Counted from the stretch's first letter, positions 21,700 through 33,416 are shown. The stretch: 64,000 nucleotides of DNA from Lineus longissimus (GCF_910592395.1 NC_088310.1:21521501-21585500); one strand, 5' to 3'. The notes: a model not told the origin generated them from the sequence alone. Numbers and translations: made by a program.

Positions 21700-22315
21700 T
21701 ATTCCTTTGGTTTCGTATTTCCTGCTTATAATCTATTTTAACCTATTCAGCTTTCAGTTGTCCAGGCCAGGCCAGGTGACCAATGACGATGATAGATCGG
21801 GTTCGATTCAACCTATACGCTCGGTGTATTTGGTTATCGTGACTGGCGACTGAGTCTAACTCACGTCAACAGCGCGGTGGCTGGGTCCCAGGCATGCTTG
21901 CCACTTTGTTCCACGGTCCTCATCTAAGTTTCGACAGTGATGACATGGACTTAGGTTCAAGGAACGTGTTCCCCTTGAGTCATTGTGGTTGATTGATGGG
22001 GGCAATAAACAGTTGCGTGTCGCTAGTCATTCAATTGGTCCCCTTGTTTTAGAGTGTTGGCGGGATAAGTCATACGAATGTTAACAATAGTATGCAATAG
22101 CTGGCCAGCGATCCCCTACCTGATCTCGAGGGGGATGGAATGACTGGGTGATAGGCCTGTTGTTAACCTGCGGAATTTCGTCGGACGAAATGTCAGGCGT
22201 GTCCGTGTGGGACTTGTGCTAAACCAGTTTAGTACATATGACGAAGACATTGGGCTCTTTGAATAACAACAGTGTTCTTGACCTCCTTGTGCCTCACAAA
22301 GCTAATAATATACAC
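21700..22315. other. Intergenic DNA with an isolated B-box-like word
   Basis: GGGTTCGATTCAACC near 21797 resembles a polymerase III B box, but no cloverleaf or A box at the right distance was found. Nothing else is supported. Confidence 0.3.
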
Positions 22316-22430
22316 CCCTGAAATCGACAAGACGGCGATGAAGAAGGAGAGCCGGCCTCCAGCTCGAGAGCCGAGAAGACACTGGATGGACCCCAAGGAT
22401 ATGTTGCTGCCAATGTTGGAGCCATACAGG
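22316..22430 (+). other. Exon-like segment C ending in a duplicated donor
   Basis: Open in one frame (..EIDKTAMKKESRPPARE..) up to TACAGG followed by GTAAGCATCACTT. The donor region recurs 698 bp downstream (TACAGG, GTGAGCATCACTT, end 23128). The acceptor is not certain. The opposite strand is also open. Unassigned. Confidence 0.2.
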
Positions 22431-23011
22431 GTAAGCATCACTTAGTCCTCAGTTACATCTGGATTGAAAGAAACATTACAAAGAATTAAAATATCTCCGA
22501 AAAAAGTATCAATCTGACATGTCTGATGTACAATTTCAACTTTTATACGTATTGGGGTGCCACACTCAATTCTGTTCATACAGTTTTAAAACCGCTTCAA
22601 CAAATTTGGTTCCAGAAAACAATTGAATGTGCTTTATTGAATTTGCATTAATTGATTCTCATTGATCGTGTTGTGTGGGCGTTATTACGTATTAAAACAG
22701 TCTGTTGGCAGAGGGCATGCACACTAGCTTGTTCCTGTCTTGATTATCTTCTAATTACAACAAAGGGTACGGACATTCATCCGCGAAAGGCATGTTACTA
22801 CAATACGTGGCAAGAGTTGCACTTTTCAAATTGAATTGTATGCGCATTAGGCCAAGTGTGGTGCAGCCGTTTCGAAACTGGTGTAGCCAATTCGTATTTG
22901 GAGAGTGCTCTCTGGAAAACAGTTTTAAAATGGATTCAGTGTGAACGCTGCATGCAGTAGAAATACTCAGAAATTAGATAAACCCAACAACAAAAATATG
23001 ATTCTTTTTAG

Positions 23012-23128
23012 GCAGCCCGATCCAACATTGTAGAAGGGCCACAAGGTCCAGGGCCACAAGGTTAAGGGACACTTAGGATACGGGACACAAGGACAAGGGA
23101 CACAAAAGACGATGTTGCAGTCTACAGG
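23012..23128 (+). other. Exon-like segment D with short GGGCCACAAGG-type repeats
   Basis: Acceptor attctttttag, donor GTGAGC. Between them lie imperfect 10-14-base repeats (GGGCCACAAGG, GGGACACAAGG, GGGACACAAA). Frames are interrupted, so a non-coding transcript or minisatellite is as likely as a coding exon. Confidence 0.2.
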
Positions 23129-23509
23129 GTGAGCATCACTTCGTCCTGGTTATATTAGATCTACTCATGTAATAAACTTCATAACTAAGGAGAGAGAAAA
23201 AATAATTTTTCATGTCGCCGAACCCTCACGCTGGTGGCCAAGTCATGAACTTTTATCCCTGAGTGAGACCACCTGACCGAGAGTGCTCAAGTAACAGCCG
23301 AGTGGGCAACATGACCTCGATGATCTTGATTAGTTGGACAAATCATGAGTTACATATCTTATGTACGGTTATTAGTAGTATCAGACATAAGCATGGATAT
23401 AAAAATCCAAGGCAATTTGGCCTGACGAATAATACCACTAGGGCATGGATTGAAGCAGTGAATCGAGCAAAGTTTTCTTAAATGAGATCAACTGATCTAG
23501 TGGTACATG

Positions 23510-23690
23510 CTCCACCATTTGACCTAGCTGTGACCTTGAAAAGGGTGTGTTTTCAGTTTTGAACCTCTGCAAGGATCAAATCAGATCAGACCAGACCTGA
23601 ATTTGCTGTTCCACATCATTTGACTTTGTGGTTAACGTGTACCAAGTCTCGAGTTCATAGCTTTAGCGGTTAGCGGTTTGAGAGTAATAA
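23510..23690 (-). repeat. Inverted copy of the 305-bp repeat family
   Basis: Reading the minus strand gives CTTTTCAAGGTCACAG..AGGTCAAATGG near 23510-23540, where the half-site spacing has become 5. The AGCTATGAACTCGAGACTTGG word lies further right. This is opposite in orientation to the main array. Confidence 0.65.
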
Positions 23691-24117
23691 ATTCAGTATT
23701 CAGTATTAAAGTTATCCGGCCTGCTTTCCTAAAAAGAAAGAGAGAGGAATCCTGGCCAACGGTCACCACTCTGACCACAAAACTCTGGAGCTAGCTCTGT
23801 GGCGGAACTCACCAGGACAGATGATCCAGCATGCATTTCAAAAATACTGAACACAGACAAAATTCAACTTCATCATAAGCTCTCATACGAGCATCATTCT
23901 CTCAAAGCAGTTTAAATATGTTGGGAAAACATATAAAGATAGATCAGATAAACCCCTGAACTAATTATATGCTCACCCCTATTTGGTAATCGTTGCCTCA
24001 AGAAAATGCCGTCAACCAAAGACATCTTCACTCCACTTGATCCAGAAAAAGGACCGTGAGCATCTTTCCAGCAGTGCCACTTTATAAAATGAAACGGCCA
24101 GGGCCATTTTGCTCACC

Positions 24118-24240
24118 TGTCGACATGGAACAAAATGGACTCGGTCATGTTGGGTGCTTCAGACCTCATTAATGATTTTTTAACCTTAGCCCCCTGGTGG
24201 CCAGATTTTGAATCGAATCAGGACTGTAGTTGGTAGTTTT
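24118..24240 (-). repeat. Inverted fragment of the 305-bp repeat family with a CTCF-like core
   Basis: The minus strand reads CTGGCCACCAGGGGGCTAAGG (core at 24189-24200), matching the TTGGCCACCAGGGGGCC block of the array. Confidence 0.55.
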
Positions 24241-24329
24241 GGTCGGAATTGCCAAGAGGCATCTTTTCCCCTTAGTAATGTGGTGGAAAAATGCTGAATA
24301 AAAATGGCTCTCACCACTTCGAACGTTGG

Positions 24330-24510
24330 TTTAGAGAGTAGGGCGAGTCGACACAACAGTACAGTGTCTGTGGTCGTGTCCTATTTCAAACAGTGACACA
24401 TTTCTCAACCGCTAGGGCTATCAACTTGGAACTGTGTACACATTGACCCCTTGGTCAGATGACCTCGGACACTGAATTTCAGTCTGATCTGATTCATGAC
24501 TTGTCAACCA
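24330..24510 (+). repeat. Copy of the 305-bp repeat family including its head
   Basis: gagtcgacacaacagtacagtgtc is followed by acagtgacacatttctcaacc, cgctagggctatcaactt and ggtcagatgacctcggacactg, in array order. Confidence 0.75.
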
Positions 24511-24823
24511 GACTGTCTGGGGTTGAGAGGAGGATGCCTAAACGAGTACTCCACAAAGAGAGGGGTCAATCGAAATGTTGCTCCAAGAATAGCTTGTCAA
24601 CCGAGGTCGACTCCACTTGGCAAAGCACAAAAAGCAGAAAATTTAGAAAAAACCCTGAGCACTTTCATCAAAAACAGTGAAGCCAGAAAGTTTGGCAAAA
24701 ACAAAACATGACACTGAAAGTGATGACCATCTCCCCAAAAGAATAAAAAATATCTAGTTTCTTTTGGCTTCAATCTGTGCAGAGATTACCCTGTATTAAA
24801 TAAATTTTTCCCCTGTTTTCTAG

Positions 24824-25680
24824 GCTATGCAGATGACTGGAGATGATGGCTGTTGAATTGACCCAATGACTTCCACCACGATCTACGATGCGTACTGAAG
24901 CGAGAATGACTCTCAAAGACCCAGAAAACAACAGATGCCAATACTTCGCCCAATGATGCCTTCATACCCATCCAATTTGGGGGAGACAGCCTAATTGACC
25001 TTCATGGGGATCTTCCTGGCAGATGTTGTATGACGAAGAATTCAATGCATATACAGTAAGATAAAGTGGTGTATTTAAAATTCATTATCATGAAACGCCC
25101 TAAAACTGTTTTCCAGTAAAAAGGCATTTCCTTTGTTCTAAAAGCTGTGTTTAATGGCATTCTGAAGATTGCATCTGAAAAAAAGGCTGAGCTAATTTTC
25201 ATTGCACTCCTGCCATTATGCACTACTGAACTAAAACATCTTGAAAAAGCGTTGTCAAAAACGTCTTTGGACAGACAAGCAGTCCATGCAGACACAATGA
25301 GTTCAGGACCTGAGCTAGGGTTGAAGGTACATTGCCCTGCACAGTAATTCTATCAAAATGGCTCAAGTCTTTAATCTTGGTAAACAATGGATTGACCTTG
25401 ATATTTTGTTTTTCCAGCCATGCTTGGATGAGGGTCTGAGAGTCGGGTAGATTCAATGGATGGAATCATTTCACTCAGAGATATCGGCGGTGGACACTTA
25501 CATCGTGTGTCATACGAATAAACTTTAATGACAATCGAATTGATGCTTTAAGGGGACTCTGATGACTCTAAGGACATAGAGCCCATCTCAATATGTAATG
25601 TGACGCCATATCCAGCAGCCACCATGGAGCCAGCTCATCTCTTACATATGGAAGGATGCCATCTCAAACGGTAATAATAT
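24824..25680. other. Region with isolated splice-like signals, no assignable exon
   Basis: gttttctag at 24824 and an AACG/GTAATA donor-like site near 25670 flank sequence with stops in all frames. A non-coding RNA exon is possible; nothing is demonstrable. Confidence 0.15.
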
Positions 25681-26027
25681 TAAAAAATCAATTTCTAATC
25701 CTGATATTCTTGGAAAGTTCACCACATTTGTAAAAATTACTAGAAATTTGAAAATTTGAAGTACATGTAATTTGATCCCTTCTTAGAAGTTTTCTCAAAC
25801 TCTTCAGTGTTGTACATAATCCCTTATGAAAAAACAATGCACCTTCACCGCAGCATTTCTAATTGTCTGCAGGCTAGTGAACCTGCCCTTGCCAGCAATG
25901 AGAGGATAAGGAATCCTTCCGCTAACACGATAACGATAACACTATTTTTAAAGTTATCGTATCAAATAATGTATTTCAAGTTTAGAAAACATACGCTATT
26001 TCACCGCCAACGTTAATTTTGGCTCTC

Positions 26028-26145
26028 CGGAGGGGAGTCTATGCACAACACCGCAGTGTCCATCGTCGTCTGTATCCTGTTTCAAAAACAGTGGCACATT
26101 TCTTAACTGCTTGAGCTATGAACTTGAAACTTTGTACACAGGCCT
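26028..26145 (+). repeat. Head copy of the 305-bp repeat family
   Basis: ggggagtctatgcacaacacc, gcagtgtccatcgtcgtctg and cagtggcacatttcttaactg reproduce the start of the array at 15970. Confidence 0.75.
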
Positions 26146-26439
26146 AATACAACCTTTGTTTAATGTGGCTGTGTCACGGCTGCTGCCATATGCAGTCCTT
26201 CAGTGCATGCGTCGTAGATAGTGCAGGCCTTACAACAATTGCATAGTTTTCACACCATTTGACGGTGTAAGAGGCCGCCACATGTCCCCCTAAGTAGGTC
26301 TGAAAAAACTCAAAATGCGGGAAGGTAAAGGTTTCAAATGACTGTCCAGAAGGGGAACCACTTTGCTGGCCATAGAAATTTTTCCAAATTTACAATGAAA
26401 ACTGTAGTTGAAATTGGTACTGACCTGCAAGCTATAGCC

Positions 26440-27260
26440 ATCATGGTACCTCCGTCATCTGTCGTCGTCGTTGTCCATCAGCAGGCCATGTTTCATAACT
26501 GCCAGGTCCATGAACCGGTCCATAAGCTTCGCACTGGGCAAGATCTCCTTCCAGACCAAATTTTGTTTCGATCTAATTCTTAGTTTGGCCACCAAGGTGC
26601 AAAATGTGAAAACACAAAACTGCTCGAACTCTAAGAAATAGTCAGATGCTCTAGAAATGTCCATTGTGTGTGTATCTGAGGAAGAGACATAATGTATCGG
26701 AAGGTTTTTATATTTGATCTACTTTCAAGGTCACAGTGTCAAAGTTCGAAATTCCAATGTTTCGTCCTTTGGTAGGGCACATTTTGTAACCTCTTGGCCT
26801 TTGAACATACTGTGGAGACGCTATTTATCTGGTTGAAGGGCACCTGTACAAAAGGCCTTTATTATGTGCAACAGGCCTATGTCAGTATGTGAATGAGATG
26901 CACCAAAACAGGCGAAATATTGTCTACACAGTATAGAGAACAAAAGGCAAGCTCTCCTTTCAAACTGAATTTTGATTCCATTGGCAACGGGGAAGGGGGG
27001 GTGGTGTAAAAAACACAAAACCAGCTCCTCCTTTAATAACAGATAGTCAAATTCTAATAAAATTTTTCGTGTCTGTGTATCTGATGATGAAACATATTTT
27101 TTCAGTCGGGCTTTGATTTGATTGACCTCCTTTTCAAGGTCACCAAGGTCAAAGTTCAGAGATGAACACTTTTGTCCATCAGCAGGGCAAATTTCGTAAC
27201 CACTGAGTGGGGCCTTTAACGTGAAACCATGCACAATAGGTAAGATATCCTACCCCAGCA
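26440..27260 (+). repeat. Two strongly diverged copies of the 305-bp repeat family
   Basis: CTCF-like CCACCAAGGTGC at 26589-26600, a broken AAGGTCACAGTGTCAAAG near 26728 and an intact AGGTCA-CCA-AGGTCA at 27137-27151. Each is followed by the gcagggc-tttcgtaacc region. The copies differ more from the array than from each other, suggesting a subfamily. Confidence 0.55.
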
Positions 27261-28352
27261 AATTTTTGGTCTGATATGGTTCTTAGGCTTACATTTCTGG
27301 CATAACTTGAGGAAACCCCTCTCTAGCCATGAAAATCATCAATTGGCCACTGATGACAAACTTTGATTACCTCTACTTCTTGACGTCACATGTCAAATAA
27401 TGACCCTTCACTGTAGGAACCCAGGTGAGCACATGGACCATTTCCTGCAGTGTTGGAGATATTCATTCGTGAAGGTTTGAATGGTTACAAAAAACTTTAT
27501 TGACATATGATTACAGTCGCCTAAGGTATAGAATATTTCTCAAAAGTTCTTCCGTCAGGCCCAACACTCCCGTGGCAGTCCATTGCTTCAATTCATCCTC
27601 ATTGGATCTCCTGAGGGACTGCCACAAATAGTGGGAATTCGTGCGGCTGGACAATTAGCCAATGGGCAGTGCTGTAACGAAACTGTATAAGGGCATTTTC
27701 TGTCACCGTACACTGCGTCTGGGGTGTATCATGCCCGGCCCTGGCTCCACTCATTGTTTTGAGGGCAGTTGGATTGAAAATGATGAATCACCCTGAGTAT
27801 GAAATCAACTGGCAACTTCATGTACTTCTGTTATGAGTCAGAGTGCAAGACGATCATTACCAGGTCAATCAATATGGTTTGGACCACCCAGCATCAAAAT
27901 AACTTATAATCTGTTGGCTGATACTGATGTGTTCTCAGTATAAGCAACCAGATTTTCTGAGATTGGCTCATGTGATGATATTGGGGAAAGAAGAGCAGCT
28001 CATTGGTGATGTAACATGGAACATTTGAATGCCCCCCTCCCCCAACTGCAATTAATTATAGGGCAACTCTCTGAGTGACCCATACATTGGGCTGAGACTG
28101 CATCCCCAATCATCAAATCTAGTCATAAGTTTTGCGTTAGCCTACATGTTACGTTTAAAATATTGACCCGAGAAAGGCAAATTTTTTTCACAGTGTGGTA
28201 ACGAAATGGATGTCAATAAAGTTGGTGCTTTATCATTTCTGCACTAATCTTTACCTCACTATTGTGGAAACTAATGCGTTCCAGTGCATCATATATTTTG
28301 CTGATGATGGTGTGCACCCACAAATATAATATTATATTATGTTTCTTTTCAG

Positions 28353-28432
28353 GAGATGAGCCATCCTACAGAAGGGAGGAGGATGTTGCTAAGCCAGCGC
28401 ATCTCTACCATGCTCCCGTCGCCGTCAAGGAG
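28353..28432 (+). other. Isolated exon-like segment
   Basis: Strong acceptor (gtttcttttcag) followed by an open, charged frame GDEPSYRREEDVAKPAHLYH. The donor (GTTGGA) is weak. No family recognised, and no partner exon was found. Confidence 0.2.
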
Positions 28433-29322
28433 GTTGGATTTTTGTCACCGTAGGCCTTACCCTTTTATTGCAATATCTGATTGAAAGGTGATTTGATAAA
28501 AATCCTGATATTTTATTTTCCGATTGCTAGAGGGCAATTATTTGCCTTCTTTCGGGCAATGACAAACTCTTGCCATGGCTCAAAACCGTACACATTTAAA
28601 GGCGACTTTATAAATGGGGGGAGGGTATAATAAGGTAACCTGGGGAACCAGGGCATGTCACAAGCCCAGAAATTATTTTCAAGCAAGATTAATAAGAAAA
28701 ATCAAAATGTGGAGGGGATGTTCTGGCTAACAGGACAGCCAACAGGGCAAGTTGGTACCCAAACAAAACATTCGCAATAGCCTTGGGTACAGTGGGACCC
28801 TACCGGCTGCTTCAGATTTGTTTCAAGCAAAAAAGATCTTTCTGCTTAAAAAATCACCGAATTCATCAGATATTGTATTTGATTATGTCCATCACATGAG
28901 ACATGGGGTTCACATGACATTCGCTTTGCTCTAACCCCAGGCAAAGCGAATGAACATGTGTGTCTTGTTGGAACTGTAGGCCTTTTTACTGTTTCTTGAT
29001 CTCCTCAGTACCACAGAATCCACCGGCATTTAAACACACCTGGGCCCAGGTGCCAAAGATCCTTTGTATCATTGGCTGGCTCAGTTGCTCAGTGTCTTTA
29101 CCTTCATACTTGAGACAACTGACCAACAACATAAATCTAGTGAATTTTTATTTCCTCGTCGCTTTTTAATCAATACCCATGAACAAAAAAATCACGGGAT
29201 GCAAAACCTCTTTTCACCAAGTTAACTGATATTGGATCAGCTTTGTCAATAAAACTATTGTTTTAAAATAGTCAATGTTAAAATATTAAGATACTAAGAT
29301 ATTAAACTATTAAAATAGAAAT

Positions 29323-29352
29323 GTTTCAATAAAACTATTGTTTTATTGAAAC
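29323..29352. repeat. Perfect palindrome with 13-bp arms
   Basis: GTTTCAATAAAAC, TATT, then the exact reverse complement. A partial second copy of the same word (caataaaactattgtttta) lies about 80 bp upstream. Confidence 0.75.
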
Positions 29353-30590
29353 TTATCAGAATAAGACTGGTTCTTCTTCCTACCTATAGCGGTCTCACAG
29401 GAAAGAATCTTAGTCTTTTTCTTTGTTTCGATTCAAGAAGGCTTTAATTGCAAGAGCATAATTATCGTGTTCTGCAGGCTATGAAAGATATCATTTTGCC
29501 CCATCAAGAACATTTTTATTGGACTTGGTACTGAAGGTTTTGAGAAAAGTGTAACGTCAATTTATTTGTAAGACGTTTTATGTTGTTATGTATGTAATTA
29601 TATTTGTAATGCATGTAAATCTTGTAAGTAAAATAAAAGAGATCTAAGACTCAACTTGCAAAAAACCTGGCAGACCAACATCTAGTCTTGCCAGGTCAAG
29701 CTACCTCTTTTGACATGCAAATACATGTCACCTCTGCTCCTTTTGTCATGCTAATTGGCAGCCTCTGTCCAGTTCCTGGCCATGAGAAGTGTGGTTCTTT
29801 TGTTATTCAAATTGGGCCCTTAACCTGTTTAGTCATTGATTAATAAGAGCAGTGACCCAACCATGCAACCTATTTTTCGTTGATTATGGCTCAACTTAAG
29901 TCATACACAATAGGTTTTAATACATTTACAATAGCTAAAACTTGTATAGAATGTATACGAACATGATGAATGCATGCAGAGGTTGGAATTGTTGAGTCAT
30001 CTAGTGTAAGATCTCTATTGAGCAGTGTCTTTTTTGGACATTTTAAAGGAGGATAACATGTGTGATAGTATAATTATCTCAATGTCTCGTCCTTTAATGG
30101 GCATTGGAGCTGCACAGTGACTATGATCGATGTAATGTACATGTATGAAGTCATTATGGTCGAAAGCGCTGTGCCTGTCACCTTTGTGATGGAGTTGACG
30201 ACTCCCTCCGATTGCGTAGGTTTTCTCCCGTTGAAACGGTTTTCCTCCTACACTGACTTTCCAAGTTGCCATGTGAGGATAATTCTTGGAATAATGAGAC
30301 AATAAATAATTTTCAAAAGAAAATGATTTAAATTTGCTTTTCTTCTTCACTAGCCTGGTGGTGCTCCGGCATTTCAACTAGTATTTTTTTAAATATTGTC
30401 ATGCATTTAAACTAACAAACTGGTGCCCAAATGATGAGATGTTCAGCATGTGGCAGATACATTGAATGGGTTATCACTTGTATGAATCCAAATCTATCAG
30501 ATGACCACAATCGTTGTATTGTTTACATTGAATGAAATCACATTGAATGGTTACGATCATTAGTATGAATCCAGATTTCTCTCCAGATTT

Positions 30591-30686
30591 CTCTGTTGAC
30601 TGTGCTTTAAGAGAGACTGGCATCAATCATGCCTATCAAGTAGTCAACTATCATGCCTAGTCTCTCTTAAAGCACAGTCAACAGAG
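30591..30686. repeat. 96-base foldback with perfect 28-bp outer arms
   Basis: The outer arm begins CTCTGTTGACTGTGCTTT at 30591 and is matched exactly by 30659-30686. Pairing resumes for GGCAT/ATGCC after a one-base bulge, leaving a 29-base loop. The size fits a small-RNA precursor or a miniature foldback transposon. No flanking target duplication was seen. Confidence 0.85.
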
Positions 30687-31170
30687 ACACCACTATACCC
30701 CCTCACACTCAGAAACCACAAACGCCCACCCCTTCCTACTACCTTAATACTTCTGGGTTGTTCCAGAGCATGCTGTTTAACCGATTCCATCCCCGACCCA
30801 TCTTTAAACCACGCGAGGACTCCATTGAGAGGGCAGTCGAAACGTCTTCTGTCCGGTTTTACAGCTATAAATTGTTCTACATTTTGTCTGGAGATGGCGC
30901 TGCAGTAGTTGCCACTTCTTTTAGAAGTGGTTCTGAGTCGGAGTCTTGGGTCTGAGTAAAAAGTTTAAAATCCACTATTAAGTGTCAAATTTTATTCATA
31001 AAGATCATATTTTATTATTCATTAAATAAAAGAAAACGTTTTATGAGAGAAAGTGGCACCAATTCGGCCTGAGGATTTACAGTCTGAACTGGCGACGTAG
31101 GATTGTCAAAACCCTGAATCTCAGGATGCTGACATCCAAGATGGCGGCATCGCGTAGGTGATAGCATTTA

Positions 31171-32132
31171 GCATCTACCCAAGGAGGATACCGCGGTGAC
31201 GTCACATCACGTGATCCCGACCCATATTAGTGATCGCTATGGCCAATCAGATTCAGTCTACTGACAGCACCAGTACTGAACACATCTCCACGTCTCACTG
31301 TCTGGTGCGCTTTTGTACACAAAAACACCAATAGACATGAAATATTGCAATACCTAGTATGGATTCTTCCTGTGTAAAATAAAATTTACAGAGCAGATTA
31401 ACTTCCACGAATAAAAAAGACGTTTGGCGTGGCCAAAGTGCGGAAATAATGTCTCCGCTAAAATACACTACGAAATACACTAGGCAATGCACTACGCAAT
31501 ATACAGTAGAGATGCAGTTGAGTTTGTTATTGTTTTGACTTAGAAGCCCGCCCATATCATAATATATTCATGTATTCATGAAGTATGAACTCATTTCTGT
31601 CCCATACAACTCTAAGAACAGTCAATTTCTCCTTAAAACATCACCGAAACCGCGATATCCGCAGGAAGATTTCGTTCTAGTGTCCGAAAATGCATGATCT
31701 TACAGGCGCGCTAACTCGACAAATAGAGGGGATCTATGGGGATCTATGCGAGTTTTAGGTATTACAGGTCTCGAACTTGTAAAATCTGTAAACATGCCTC
31801 CAAATCCCATTATGATAATGAAGAAATTGCCCCATATCTGGGAGACTGTTTTGAAACCATCGCTAATTTTGGAAGATCGGTGCCCGGCTATTTGGTTTAA
31901 AAAACCCTATTTTTCCCCATCAAAACAGCACTTTTCATTATTCTAATGATAGATTATTGTCTGAAGACTTATTTCATAGCAGAAAAGTACTAATAACTCT
32001 GATTTGATGCGAAAAATCTAACTTTTTTGATGACTTGATTTTCCCTTGGCCGTGGATCGAGTTTGTTTACAATATGTAGCGCCATCTTGGAAAAGCCGTG
32101 ACGTCACCGCGGTATCCTCCTTGGCATCTACC
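31171..32132. mobile_element. Non-autonomous DNA transposon with 26-bp TIRs, including its 9-bp target duplication
   Basis: The element spans 31180-32123 (944 bp). Its ends, CAAGGAGGATACC... at 31180-31205 and the exact reverse complement at 32098-32123, match over 26 bases. GCATCTACC flanks both sides (31171-31179 and 32124-32132). If one more C/G base is counted as terminus, the TIR is 27 bp and the duplication is 7 bp (CATCTAC). A 9-bp duplication fits Mutator-like or Merlin elements; 7 bp fits P or Dada. Each TIR holds a complete CRE (TGACGTCA). No transposase frame lies inside. It sits just upstream of the probable TTLL5 promoter. Confidence 0.85.
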
Positions 32133-32167
32133 ACAAAATTGGTGAACATCGGAACTTTTCTCATTTT

Positions 32168-32334
32168 GAAACCGGAAATTGTACTGCGCATGCGTAGCGC
32201 ACCTTGCAGTATAAACTTCCGATACAAATTTTTGTTATTGTCGGCATAAATTTTCGTTACTTACTCTACTATTTGGAGTTGGAAAATAATTTGGACTATT
32301 TCATTTAAAAGCTTTGGTCAAGTAGAAAAGAAAG
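32168..32334 (+). promoter_or_regulatory. Probable TTLL5 promoter and non-coding first exon
   Basis: An ETS-type ACCGGAAAT (32171-32179) and an NRF1-type TGCGCATGCG (32185-32194) precede a stretch ending in AAGAAAG with a consensus GTATGT donor at 32335. These motifs are typical of ubiquitously expressed animal promoters. The next coding exon on this strand is TTLL5 exon 1 at 34179, where an AG directly precedes the ATG. Transcript evidence is lacking. Confidence 0.45.
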
Positions 32335-32769
32335 GTATGTCTATTTTGTTTTAGAAATTTACTGGATATTAAGGAAACACCCTAGAAACGGGTGCTTGTC
32401 TGGTTACCAGGAGAATCTTGGGTTGAAGAGACAAGACCACAATTGATTTTTTAAGCCTTTTAGCAGTTAAATTGTCAATGTTTGACCGCGACGCATCAAA
32501 GAACGCGTGGTGTTGTGAATCTGAAATTTAGATTATGTTATTCCGGACAGTCGGGCAAGTAAATGGTGAAAAATAAAATGGTGATTGACCACGGAAATTT
32601 TTTTTTAATCGACAAATTAGACAGACTTTGATATTTCCACTCTTTTCAGCCAACTGGCAGAAAAAACTCAAAACACGCCCCCTATTACCCAATTAGCAAA
32701 ATTCGAAATTAATTTTTTCATCAAATAATTTCTTTATATCTGTAGACTTGCCACAACAAATATTTTTTC

Positions 32770-32879
32770 AATACCTCTCCAAATATGTACTTGAGAGTAA
32801 AAAACATGCACTCGTCTAATAGATAATACCTCTCCAAATATGTACTTGAGAGTAAAAAACATGCACTCGTCTAATAGAT
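32770..32879. repeat. Perfect tandem duplication, 2 x 55 bp
   Basis: The two copies (start AATACCTCTCCAAATATG) are identical over 55 bases, so the duplication is recent or possibly an assembly artefact. Confidence 0.9.
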
Positions 32880-33202
32880 AGGCCTCGACCCTCCAACCTA
32901 TGAATATTCATTAGTGGTCTTGTCTCTGAATATGATTTGTGCTGTGTATACTGTGTGTGCAAAATATGTGTCTGTACATGCAGTACTATACAGTGATATC
33001 ATAGGTTAAACGAAGTTTGTTTGGGCTCTCGCGAGTTACGGTCACAGTAATTAAAATGTACGAAATAAGTGTTAATATTGGCTCATACCTTTGCTTCACA
33101 TCTTCGCTCGATCGCGTACTTTGTCTTTAGTGGTCAGACATGTTCTAAATAATAAGTGAATATTGTTGATCGTTCATTATTCATAGACCCCGACAGTCAA
33201 TT

Positions 33203-33416
33203 TCACACCAGTCGTCGGAGGAAACCACTGCTAGCCCCATTTAATACAGCAAATGCATTACAGGTATAGGCTAGGCTATCTCGAAAAAAGACCCAGTGAG
33301 TAAAGTGCCCTTGGCTACAAACTTAGCACACTTGTACTTTGCGAGATAGCCTATACCTGTAATGCATTTGCTGTAACCGAATGGGGCTAGCAGTGGCTTT
33401 CCTCCGCCTGGTGTGG
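33203..33416. repeat. 214-bp inverted-repeat element, arms about 75-81 bp
   Basis: The left arm (33203-33283, CACACCAG...GGCTATCTCG) and right arm (33342-33416) are about 90% complementary. The left arm has a 5-base GGCTA duplication, and a 58-base loop separates the arms. This fits a miniature foldback element. A target duplication is not evident. Confidence 0.75.

Larger units (their letters stand above)
27261..30590. other. Intergenic interval without a supported gene
   Basis: One exon-like segment (28353-28432), a short palindrome (29323-29352) and a polyadenylation-like AATAAA at 29632-29637 were noted. They could belong to an unrecognised plus-strand transcript. No consistent exon series could be built. 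Confidence 0.3.

Noticed and set aside
21797-21811. tRNA gene suggested by a GGTTCGATTC word
   Set aside because: No A box at a suitable distance and no cloverleaf could be folded around it.
25002-25456. Overlapping short open frames on both strands
   Set aside because: No splice sites in phase, no domain, and both strands equally open.
26821-27234. 137-codon minus-strand open frame
   Set aside because: It overlaps diverged copies of the non-coding 305-bp repeat, whose other copies are not open in this frame.
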